Shown here: positions 7,001 to 13,519 of the stretch, piece by piece
How the letters are laid out: each line of letters opens with the position of its first letter
Numbering within the stretch: position 1 is the first letter of the stretch
NCBI GenBank assembly: GCA_900543505.1
Contig: UQSB01000046.1
Span: 1-17,965, forward strand
Direction of reading: 5' to 3'
Length of the DNA: 17,965 nt
Source: an uncultured Collinsella sp.
GTDB lineage: Bacteria > Actinomycetota > Coriobacteriia > Coriobacteriales > Coriobacteriaceae
Made by a program: the position numbers and the translations under genes
Notes under the pieces: generated by a model
Told to the model about the DNA's origin: nothing
The model's database searches: none
What the model saw: only the letters and a program-made list of their open reading frames with translations

Positions 7001-8041
7001 ATGAGAAGCCGACTTTCCATGGCATACGACGAATCGGGGCGCGCCGCGCGGTGTCGCGTCGTGACGGCGCTGCTCGCTGTTGCCCTCATCGTGCTCATCG
7101 GGACCAACCTGTGCATCGGGAGCGTGCTCGTGCCCGCAGACCACATCCCCGGCATCCTTTCGGGCGGCGCGGCCAATTCCATGGAAAGCCAGGTCATCTG
7201 GGAGATTCGACTGCCGCGCGTACTTTCAGCCGTGCTTCTCGGCGGGGCACTTTCGCTCTCCGGGTTCCTGCTGCAGACGTTTTTCAACAACCCCATCGCC
7301 GACCCGTTCATCTTGGGCGTCTCCTCGGGCGCAAAGTTCGTCGTCGCGCTTACGATGATCGTACTTCTGGGCGCAAACCAGGCCATGTCCTCGCCGGCCA
7401 TGGTGGCCGCAGCGTTTCTGGGCTCGCTTATCACCATCGGTTTCGTGCTCCTCATTGCACGGCGCATAAGTTCCATGGCCATGCTCATCGTGGCGGGCGT
7501 CATGGTGGGATACATCTGCTCGGCGGCGACGAACTTCCTCATCGCCTTCGCCGACGACCAGTCCATCGTGAACCTGCACAACTGGTCTTTGGGTAGCTTC
7601 TCGGGTTCGAGCTGGGACGACGTCGCGGTCATCACGGTCGTGGTGATCACCGTAAGCGCATGCGTATTCGCGATATCGAAGCCCCTTTCCGCCTTCCAGC
7701 TGGGAGAAGCCTACGCGAAAAGCGTCGGCGTGAACGTCGCACGCTTCCGCGTGGCGCTCGTCCTTCTAGCGAGCATGCTCTCCGCCTGCGTGACCGCGTT
7801 CGCTGGTCCGGTGTCGTTCGTAGGCATTGCGGTTCCGCATCTCGTGAAGTCGGTGCTAAAGTCGTCGAAGCCCATCCGCGTGATTCCTGCGTGCTTCTTG
7901 GGAGGCGCCATCTTCTGCGCGGGCTGCGATTTGATCGCGCGCACACTGTTCTCTCCTGTCGAACTTTCCATCAGCGCTGTCACCGCCATCTTCGGCGCGC
8001 CGGTGGTTATCGCGCTCATGTTGAAGAAGCGGGTGAGGTAG
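7001..8041 (+). CDS. FecCD/BtuC-family ABC transporter permease
   Basis: 346 residues, a usual length, with about ten hydrophobic segments. It forms the membrane channel of an importer for corrinoids, haem or siderophores. The FecCD signature is clear: RLPRVLSA (about 71-77), then GGALSLSGFLLQTFFNNPIA running into ADPFILGVSSGA (about 81-111), NWSLGSF (194-200), and the cytoplasmic coupling loop GPVSFVGIAVPHLVK (269-283) that contacts the ATPase. The ATG lies four bases after the binding-protein stop, and the TAG is directly followed by the ATG of the ATPase. The riboswitch upstream points to a corrinoid-related substrate, but haem and iron-chelate permeases are nearly identical in motif content. 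Confidence 0.92.
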   Translation: MRSRLSMAYDESGRAARCRVVTALLAVALIVLIGTNLCIGSVLVPADHIPGILSGGAANSMESQVIWEIRLPRVLSAVLLGGALSLSGFLLQTFFNNPIADPFILGVSSGAKFVVALTMIVLLGANQAMSSPAMVAAAFLGSLITIGFVLLIARRISSMAMLIVAGVMVGYICSAATNFLIAFADDQSIVNLHNWSLGSFSGSSWDDVAVITVVVITVSACVFAISKPLSAFQLGEAYAKSVGVNVARFRVALVLLASMLSACVTAFAGPVSFVGIAVPHLVKSVLKSSKPIRVIPACFLGGAIFCAGCDLIARTLFSPVELSISAVTAIFGAPVVIALMLKKRVR

Positions 8042-9358
8042 ATGGGGGAATTCGCGCCGCGGCCCAAAACGCTCGGAGGGGACATTCCATGCTTAGACAG
8101 TCCTGAGCTCGCACGAAAGCGCCAGAAGGCACTTTCGGCTCGTGCGGAACTGCGCGAGGAACGCCTCCTCCGAGCGGAGCCGAACCTCGAAACTCCGGTC
8201 GAAACGCAGGCTGACGGAGCGCCGCTTTTCCGCATAAGCGACCTGTCGGCGGGCTACGACAAGAAGGTCGTAGTCGAAGGCGTCGATCTGGAGGTTCGCG
8301 CGGGCGACGTCGTGGCGCTCATCGGGCCGAACGGCTCGGGCAAGTCGACCATCTTGAAAACCATCACACGCCATCTGGCACCGCTTGCCGGCGCGGTCGA
8401 GCTCGACGGGCGGGAGATTTCCCGATGGAAGACGGCGGAGTTCGCAAGGAACCTTGCCGTTATGCTGACAGATCGCCCCCGGACCGAGCTCCTCACCTGC
8501 CGCGATATCGTAGAGGCGGGAAGGCATCCCTACACCGGACGAATGGGCACACTCTCGCCCGACGACCATAGTCGGGTCGACGAGGCCATGAAAACCGCAC
8601 ATGTGGAAGAGCTCGCCGAGCGCGACTTCATGCAGATAAGCGACGGGCAACGCCAGCGCGTCATACTCGCACGCGCCATCGCGCAGGATCCGCGTGTGCT
8701 CGTGCTCGACGAGCCCACGTCGTATCTCGATATCCGCTACCAGATCGACCTGCTGCGAATACTTCGCCACCTTGCGAAATCGCGGAATGTGGCTGTCATC
8801 ATGTCCATCCACGAACTCGAGCTCGCGCAGAAAAGCGCCGACAAGGTGATTTGCGTGAAGGACGGCCGGGTCTTCCGCGCCGGCGTACCCGAGGACATAT
8901 TCACGCGCGAGACGATTGGCGAGCTCTACGGCCTTCAACATGGCACCTTCAACGAGCGCTTCGGCAGCGTGGAAATTGGACGCCCGCACGGCGATGCGCA
9001 CACGTTCGTCATCGCCGGCGCAGGTACGGGGTCGGCTGTGTTTCGCCAGCTCATCCGGCAGGGCAAGGCGTTCTACACGGGCGTTCTGCACGAAGGGGAC
9101 ATCGACTGCGAGCTCGCGCGCGACCTGGCGGCGGAATGCGTGACCGAGCGCGCCTTCGAGCCGATCGGGGATAGAACCATAGCCCGCGCCAAAGAGCTCC
9201 TCGTCCACTGCGCGCGCCTTATCGTGTGCCCCGCCGCCTTCGGCACCATTAACGCCCGCAACGCAGAGCTCGTCGAGTTCGCACGCTCGCACGGTATCGA
9301 GGTCATGCGAGCGTGCGAAGGCGCATCGGAGGATTCCCAATTGGGGTGGAAAGGATAA
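8042..9358 (+). CDS. ABC transporter ATP-binding protein (BtuD/FecE type) with N- and C-terminal extensions
   Basis: 438 residues against about 255 for a typical member. Residues 1-60 are a charged Arg/Glu/Ala-rich extension. The ATPase domain spans about 61-315: Walker A GPNGSGKST (95-103), a signature reading ISDGQ (199-203) instead of LSGGQ, Walker B VLVLDEP (219-225) and the switch His257. The Q-loop region (VMLTDRPRTELLT) lacks the usual Gln. Residues about 320-438 form an extra domain, beginning TFVIAGAGTGSAVFRQL and containing YTGVLHEGDIDCELARDL. It looks like a small alpha/beta nucleotide- or ligand-binding module. The gene follows the permease with no gap. The start is not fully certain: a better-spaced ribosome site (GGAGGGG at 8075-8081) precedes an out-of-frame ATG at 8089. 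It powers the importer from the cytoplasmic face; the extra domain could sense the cargo. Confidence 0.88.
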   Translation: MGEFAPRPKTLGGDIPCLDSPELARKRQKALSARAELREERLLRAEPNLETPVETQADGAPLFRISDLSAGYDKKVVVEGVDLEVRAGDVVALIGPNGSGKSTILKTITRHLAPLAGAVELDGREISRWKTAEFARNLAVMLTDRPRTELLTCRDIVEAGRHPYTGRMGTLSPDDHSRVDEAMKTAHVEELAERDFMQISDGQRQRVILARAIAQDPRVLVLDEPTSYLDIRYQIDLLRILRHLAKSRNVAVIMSIHELELAQKSADKVICVKDGRVFRAGVPEDIFTRETIGELYGLQHGTFNERFGSVEIGRPHGDAHTFVIAGAGTGSAVFRQLIRQGKAFYTGVLHEGDIDCELARDLAAECVTERAFEPIGDRTIARAKELLVHCARLIVCPAAFGTINARNAELVEFARSHGIEVMRACEGASEDSQLGWKG

Positions 9359-9375
9359 ACTGGACTTTCTTTTAA

Positions 9376-9468
9376 GGATCCTCAGGCTACAGCTCCTACG
9401 CCGGCGAGGTCTACAAGGCGCCGGAGAACCTCGTAAACAGGAATTTCCACGCCGACGAGCCCAACTAG
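9376..9468 (+). pseudogene. IS3-family transposase (OrfB) remnant
   Basis: A 30-codon open stretch between an in-frame TAA (9373-9375) and TAG (9466-9468) reads GYSSYAGEVYKAPENLV followed by NRNFHADEPN. This is the segment just before the DDE domain in IS3/IS150-group OrfB transposases, where the order Y..Y.GE, PNL, R.F.A..PN is conserved. There is no start codon, no DDE catalytic part and no visible inverted repeats, so it is a scar, not an active element. It lies 17 bases after the ABC ATPase and ends 2 bases before the convergent TetR gene, right at the edge of the corrinoid module. Confidence 0.75.
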
Positions 9469-9470
9469 AC

Positions 9471-10082
9471 CTAATCCAAGCGAGATTCCAAACTCGAAAG
9501 ACCGCTCAACGTCAGATTATTAGCAACCTCCGAGACACGCTCGATAGGAACCGAGCCATCAGACAGGGCCCACGTGCGATAGATACCGATAATACCCGAC
9601 AGCAAAAACGCCAGATAGTAGTCGAACATCTCGTCCTTGAGACCTTGGGGCAGCAGATCGCGCTCGGCAATCTCGTGTTCGAGCGGCGCACGAAGACGAG
9701 CCATAAAATCATCGAGCGGAATGTTCTCGATCAGCTGACGATTGAGTACCAGGTTGTTGCACAGTGCCTCGTTAACGGTTTTAAAGAAGGTCGCCGCCGC
9801 GCCCAGGGCGCGCTCGTTGGTGTCGCCGTCCATGGAGGCAAGCGTTTTCTCGACCGAGTCGACAATCATCTCCACCACATCGACGGCAATGGCATCGAGC
9901 AAGCCATCAACCGTACCAAAGTGCACGTAGAAGGTTTTACGGTCGACATTAGCCTCGCGCGCGATGGCACTCACCGTAATGTCTGCCAGCGGCTTTTCCA
10001 TAAGCAGGCGCTCGAAAGCGGAAAGGATGGCATTGCGGCTGCGAACGATGCGGCGATCAATACGCGGTTTGCTGGTGGCCAT
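9471..10082 (-). CDS. TetR/AcrR-family transcriptional regulator
   Basis: 203 residues. The N-terminal DNA-binding domain has the TetR helix-turn-helix at residues about 35-55 (ITVSAIAREANVDRKTFYVHF), followed by the typical linker FGTVDGLLDAI. The C-terminal two-thirds is a helical ligand-binding and dimerisation domain with no recognisable ligand. The ATG at 10082 gives the usual short basic arm before the first helix (KPRIDRRIVRSRNAIL); an ATG at 10109 would add nine residues and has no better ribosome site. The gene lies 116 bases downstream of the UPF0104 membrane protein on the same strand, with no terminator seen between, so the two may be co-transcribed and the regulator may act on that gene. 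It is convergent with the corrinoid operon. Confidence 0.88.
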   Translation of the reverse strand: MATSKPRIDRRIVRSRNAILSAFERLLMEKPLADITVSAIAREANVDRKTFYVHFGTVDGLLDAIAVDVVEMIVDSVEKTLASMDGDTNERALGAAATFFKTVNEALCNNLVLNRQLIENIPLDDFMARLRAPLEHEIAERDLLPQGLKDEMFDYYLAFLLSGIIGIYRTWALSDGSVPIERVSEVANNLTLSGLSSLESRLD

Positions 10083-10198
10083 GGGCGTGTCCCTTCGATA
10101 TGCGGGCATTCATCAACAGATGAGAGTTAATCTACGTAAGAGGATTATCCCCCATACAGCTCAAATATGCCCCGCATCATGAAGAACGTACGACTGCC

Positions 10199-11506
10199 CT
10201 ACCGCGACTTAGGGTGCTTCTTCTTATTGAGCGCCGACGGAGATACGCGGATACCGTCGCCCGTCTGGCGCACATAGGCTTTATGAGCCGGCTTAGCGGT
10301 CCCAGAAGCCTTCTGAGCGTGCTTCCTGGGATCAACGGTAACAGCATTCGTGGGGTGCGGCTTAGTGGGCGCAGAGGGCGTCTGAGGCGATCGTCCGAGC
10401 TTGCGCATCGCGCGATCCCAGCGCGCATGGATGCTCTCGTTGTGGGCGCTCTTAAGGCCCAGCAGGGGCGCAGCCAAAATGGTCGGCGCGATAAACGTAA
10501 TGAGACGCCACAGCAGATAGCCGGCGGTCGAAGCCGACCCAAAGAAATGACCCAAGAACAAAGCAAAGCCGCCCTCAGCGCCACCAGTTCCACCGGGCAA
10601 GGGAACCGCAGAGCTCAGCAGCTGGACAAAGGCGCTCGCGGCCATGACCGAGAAAAAGTCGACCTCGTGGTGGCCAAAGGCGAGCATCAGAAAATACGGC
10701 ACCAGATAGAAAAACGCGAGCTGCAGCATGGTGATAAACACGGTGAGCAGCATGGAAGAAAAATGTCCGGCCGAAAGCTTGAACTTCTCGGAGAAGGAGT
10801 AGATCTCGCCATCGACAAACGAGCGCCATCCATCGATCTTAGTGGCCGAGACACCTATGCGCTCGAGCCAATTGATGATGCAATGGGCGACGCGCGTGAC
10901 GGTCTTAGGCATGAGCGCGACGGCGAAGATACCAAGCAAGATGCAGCAGTGGCCGCCAAAACTAAAGACGCACAGCAGCGTCATGTCGCCATAGCGCTCG
11001 GCAAAAAACGGCATGCGAGCAAGCAATAGGATAGCGCCCCAGGCAACAAGGCCAAACTGATACACGATAAAACGCGTGAACTGCGTGGCGCCGGCCTCGC
11101 CGACATTTTGGCCCGCTTTGGTCAGGCGGTAGATCTGGGCAGGCGTAGAGCCCATCATCATGGGCGTCAGGTTGCCAAAGAAAATACCGCTCGCCTCGAC
11201 CGAAATGAGGTCGCGGATACCGACGGGCGAATTGGGGTCGAGCCAGACGGCGATCGCATAGGCCACAATGCCAAAGAACAGATACATAAACATGCAAAGA
11301 CACGCGACAATGAGCCAGGGCGCCTGAACGCTCGACATAGCAGCCCAGAACTGCCCCATCTGCCCGGTAACCACCAGATAGACGATATAACCCACCAGCA
11401 CAACGCCGATAAAGATTGCGCCGCGGCGTGCGCTCTTATTGTCATCGCCGCCCGAGGCCTCAACCTCGACCTGGGGCTTGGACGTATGCTGAGAGGACTC
11501 CGTCAT
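10199..11506 (-). CDS. UPF0104 / lysylphosphatidylglycerol-synthase TM-region family membrane protein
   Basis: 435 residues with about eight hydrophobic segments between residues 30 and 345. The conserved features are an early GNLTPMMMGSTPAQIYRL stretch and, late in the protein, SAVPLPGGTGGAEGGFALF, the PGG-x-G-x-x-EGGF motif of the family that includes the flippase half of MprF and the archaeal AglD. These proteins are thought to translocate or handle lipids or lipid-linked sugars at the membrane. The MprF catalytic (lysyl-transfer) domain is absent. The C-terminal 80 or so residues are hydrophilic, basic and Pro/Thr/Lys-rich, probably a cytoplasmic tail. The ATG at 11506 has a strong ribosome site (AAGGAG, six bases away). 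The substrate cannot be told from sequence. Confidence 0.85.
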   Translation of the reverse strand: MTESSQHTSKPQVEVEASGGDDNKSARRGAIFIGVVLVGYIVYLVVTGQMGQFWAAMSSVQAPWLIVACLCMFMYLFFGIVAYAIAVWLDPNSPVGIRDLISVEASGIFFGNLTPMMMGSTPAQIYRLTKAGQNVGEAGATQFTRFIVYQFGLVAWGAILLLARMPFFAERYGDMTLLCVFSFGGHCCILLGIFAVALMPKTVTRVAHCIINWLERIGVSATKIDGWRSFVDGEIYSFSEKFKLSAGHFSSMLLTVFITMLQLAFFYLVPYFLMLAFGHHEVDFFSVMAASAFVQLLSSAVPLPGGTGGAEGGFALFLGHFFGSASTAGYLLWRLITFIAPTILAAPLLGLKSAHNESIHARWDRAMRKLGRSPQTPSAPTKPHPTNAVTVDPRKHAQKASGTAKPAHKAYVRQTGDGIRVSPSALNKKKHPKSR

Positions 11507-11539
11507 GAGACTCCTTCTTACAGTCAAAATATCTTGGTT

Positions 11540-11567
11540 ATTGTACCCGTAAGGGCCATAAGCAGAA
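11540..11567 (-). promoter_or_regulatory. Possible promoter of the UPF0104 gene
   Basis: On the reverse strand, a good -10 box TACAAT (11540-11545) is preceded by a 16-base spacer and a weak -35 box TTCTGC (11562-11567). The upstream tRNA terminator means this gene needs its own promoter, and this is the best candidate in the gap. Confidence 0.35.
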
Positions 11568-11612
11568 CGCAAAGCTCTTGTTCAAACGGGAATGACAGAC
11601 AGTTGTTTGATA

Positions 11613-11647
11613 ATAAAAAACCCGGCCTTCCGTGGAAAGACCGGGTA
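11613..11647 (-). terminator. Rho-independent terminator of the tRNA-Glu pair
   Basis: On the reverse strand, ACCCGGTCTTTCC pairs with GGAAGGCCGGG (small internal mismatch) around a short loop and is followed by TTTTTT ATT. It begins about ten bases after the 3' end of the second tRNA transcribed, in the same orientation. Confidence 0.85.
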
Positions 11648-11656
11648 TCAGATGCG

Positions 11657-11733
11657 TGGTAGCCCGTACCAGATTCGAACTGGTGATCTCCGCCTTGAGA
11701 GGGCGGCGTCCTAAACCGCTAGACGAACGGGCC
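11657..11733 (-). tRNA. tRNA-Glu (anticodon CTC), copy with regular acceptor stem
   Basis: A 77-base cloverleaf with CCA encoded (11657-11659). The acceptor is GGCCCGT with ACGGGCT (G1-U72, then full pairing). The D arm contains TCTAGCGGTTTAGGA, and the anticodon stem CCGCC/GGCGG holds the loop CTCTCAA with anticodon CTC. The T arm is ACCAG-TTCGAAT-CTGGT. It reads GAG codons and, with tRNA-Glu in general, could also feed glutamyl-tRNA reductase for tetrapyrrole synthesis if that pathway is present. It is the second gene of the tandem pair in transcription order. Confidence 0.95.
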
Positions 11734-11755
11734 ATAGGCCTCAGCAGAAAAGAAG

Positions 11756-11832
11756 TGGTAGCCCGTACCAGATTCGAACTGGTGATCTCCGCCTTGAGAG
11801 GGCGGCGTCCTAAACCGCTAGACGAACGGGTC
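11756..11832 (-). tRNA. tRNA-Glu (anticodon CTC), copy with acceptor position 2 changed
   Basis: Identical to the neighbouring tRNA over about 75 bases, with CCA encoded at 11756-11758. The 5' arm reads GACCCGT instead of GGCCCGT while the 3' arm is unchanged (ACGGGCT), leaving an A2-C71 mismatch. The rest of the cloverleaf and the CTC anticodon are intact. It is the first gene of the tandem pair, 22 bases upstream of the second. Whether it is charged normally is an open question. Confidence 0.9.
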
Positions 11833-11866
11833 ACATGACATCTGCACTGCCGTGCTGCGAGGACAT

Positions 11867-11895
11867 ATATTACGGGACAAAAAACATCAGCGCAA
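11867..11895 (-). promoter_or_regulatory. Promoter of the tRNA-Glu pair
   Basis: On the reverse strand, TTGCGC (11890-11895), a 17-base spacer and TAATAT (11867-11872) place the start about 28 bases before the first tRNA. There is no other promoter-like sequence so close, and the spacing is ideal. Confidence 0.6.
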
Positions 11896-11910
11896 GAAGA
11901 AATTCCAAAT

Positions 11911-11930
11911 TGCCGAAAAAATTGTCGGCA
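11911..11930 (-). terminator. Weak terminator-like hairpin after cca
   Basis: The stem TGCCGA/TCGGCA with an A/T-rich loop is followed on the reverse strand by a poor T-rich run (ATTTGGAATTTC). It lies between the cca stop and the tRNA promoter. It could be a weak terminator; the tract is not convincing. Confidence 0.35.
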
Positions 11931-11960
11931 GGTTATGGAACGCGCAGGTAAACTGGGTAG

Positions 11961-13355
11961 CTAATTCAAGTTGAGATGAGCCAGGAGGGCTTCGCGGTTG
12001 TTGGGGATGTTGTCCTCGATCACGGCGTCGAGGGCAGCGTTGAGAAGCTGCCCCAGCTCCGGCCCCGGCTTGACGCCGGCGCGGATCAGATCGCCACCAT
12101 TGATGGCAAGCATCTTGAGTGTATAGGGCTCCCCCGCCTGCAGCAGATCGTGGGCGAGCGTACGCATCTCCTCGATCGTCTCGACGTAATAGAAGCACGA
12201 GGGCGCCTTGCCGAGCGTGTCGGCACGCTTAAGGTCCATGAGCTCGTCCATCAGACGCGGCGTATCGACACCCTCGCCCGAAAGCGCGCGCATCATATTG
12301 AGCAGGCAGGAGCGCTCGGGGCGCAGCGGCTTGTCATGGTATTTGATCAGTAGGCACACATCGCGCACCAAATCGTGCGAGAGCGCCAGGCGATCCATGA
12401 TGACACGCGCCTTCTTGGCGCCGAGCTCGGGATGACCGTAGAAGTGGCCGCTGCCGTCGTGATCGACCGTAAAGCACTCGGGTTTGGAAACGTCGTGCAA
12501 AAACGCCGCCCACATAAGGCTCGACGAGGGCGCGACGCCGTCGCACAGCGCCAGCTCCCCTGCCACCGTCAGCACGCGGGCGATATGCTCGTAGACGTTA
12601 AACGCATGATAGACGCTGCGTTGATCAAACCCGCGAGCGGACGCGAGCTCGGGCACGGCGGCGCAAACAAGCTCGGGGTAGCGCAGCATGGCGTCTCCCC
12701 CGTGGCCGGTCGAAAGGATGCCCTCAAGCTCAATACCCACGCGCTCGCGCGCCACGGCATCGAGCAGCGGCGCGCACTCGGCAAGGGCACGCTTGGTCTC
12801 GGGCTCAATCACAAAGTCTAGGCGGCAGGCAAAGCGCGCCGCGCGCAACATGCGCAGGGCATCCTCGTTAAAGCGGCGCTTAGGATCACCGACGGCGCGA
12901 ATCAGCTTGCGGTCTAGGTCGCCCTGGCCATCGTAGCGGTCGACAAGGCCGCGCTCGGGATGCCACGCCATGGCATTGACGGTAAAGTCGCGGCGCGCCA
13001 GATCGTCCTCAAGCGAAGCGGCGCGCTCCACACTTTGAGGATGACGACCGTCGGTATAGAAGCCGTCCAGGCGATAGGTGGTGACCTCAATGCGCTCGCC
13101 ATCGCAAATAGCCGTAATGCCGCCAAATTTAATGCCCGACTCAACTACGGCAATATCAGCCGCTTCGAGCGCCTCTTTGGACTCCTGCCACAGGCCGCTG
13201 CAGCACATGTCAACATCGTGGCTGGGGCGTCCCATCAGGGCATCACGTACCCAACCGCCCACGTACCAAGCCTCAAGACCTGCTGCCTCAAGCGCACGCA
13301 GGACACGGATAGAGGCATCGGTCGGCTGCGTACCGTTGAGCGAAACATTGCACAT
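11961..13355 (-). CDS. cca: CCA-adding enzyme (tRNA nucleotidyltransferase) with HD domain
   Basis: 464 residues. It adds or repairs the 3' CCA of tRNAs from CTP and ATP without a template. The class II nucleotidyltransferase head is complete: WYVGGWVRDALMGRPSHDVD (about 30-49) with catalytic Asp47 and Asp49, RRDFTVNAMAW, and the ERxxxE-like region RFNEDALRMLRAARFA. A C-terminal HD domain (AAFLHDVSKPECFTV and HFYGHPELGAKKA) is typical of the bacterial CCA/poly(A) polymerase subgroup with HD metal sites and may give 2',3'-phosphodiesterase or phosphatase activity. The start ATG has a strong AGGAGG eight bases upstream. The two tRNAs just downstream already encode CCA, so here the enzyme would mainly repair ends. 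Confidence 0.93.
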   Translation of the reverse strand: MCNVSLNGTQPTDASIRVLRALEAAGLEAWYVGGWVRDALMGRPSHDVDMCCSGLWQESKEALEAADIAVVESGIKFGGITAICDGERIEVTTYRLDGFYTDGRHPQSVERAASLEDDLARRDFTVNAMAWHPERGLVDRYDGQGDLDRKLIRAVGDPKRRFNEDALRMLRAARFACRLDFVIEPETKRALAECAPLLDAVARERVGIELEGILSTGHGGDAMLRYPELVCAAVPELASARGFDQRSVYHAFNVYEHIARVLTVAGELALCDGVAPSSSLMWAAFLHDVSKPECFTVDHDGSGHFYGHPELGAKKARVIMDRLALSHDLVRDVCLLIKYHDKPLRPERSCLLNMMRALSGEGVDTPRLMDELMDLKRADTLGKAPSCFYYVETIEEMRTLAHDLLQAGEPYTLKMLAINGGDLIRAGVKPGPELGQLLNAALDAVIEDNIPNNREALLAHLNLN

Positions 13356-13450
13356 GCCTATGGCCTCCTGCGACTATCAAATTGGCTATCGATTGCGTCT
13401 GCAAGAAGTCTAGCAAGAAACAGCCTCCACTGCACACGCAAGTCCGATAA

Positions 13451-13486
13451 ACAAAAACGCATCCGTCCTGGTCTAAGACGGATGCG
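13451..13486 (-). terminator. Rho-independent terminator of PfkB-family kinase 1
   Basis: A perfect 10-base stem, CGCATCCGTC (13477-13486 read in reverse) with GACGGATGCG (13459-13468 read in reverse), encloses an 8-base loop and is followed by TTTTTGTTT on the reverse strand. It lies about 35 bases past the kinase stop and separates that gene from cca. Confidence 0.88.
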
Positions 13487-13519
13487 AAATAATTGAACTA
13501 TTCAGGCAAGGTGCCGGAA

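Larger units (their letters stand above)
11657..11832 (-). repeat. Tandem direct repeat formed by the two tRNA-Glu genes
   Basis: The two copies share an unbroken match of about 75 bases (11656-11730 and 11755-11829) separated by about 24 bases. The repeat is a likely substrate for slippage or recombination that would delete or add one copy. Confidence 0.9.

Noticed and set aside
8093..9340. A 415-codon open frame on the minus strand opposite the ABC ATPase
   Set aside because: The plus-strand ATPase has Walker A, signature, Walker B and switch motifs. The antisense frame shows none and is a codon-bias shadow.
11657..11832. G1-U72 first acceptor pair in both tRNA-Glu genes as an anomaly
   Set aside because: From memory, the same arrangement (GGC... 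with ...GCT-A-CCA) is usual in actinobacterial tRNA-Glu, so only the A2-C71 change in one copy is kept as unusual.
11538..11834. Open frames with repeated TRSSSGLGRRPLKAEITSSN segments across the tRNA region
   Set aside because: The repeated peptide is the translation of the tandem tRNA genes, not a protein repeat.
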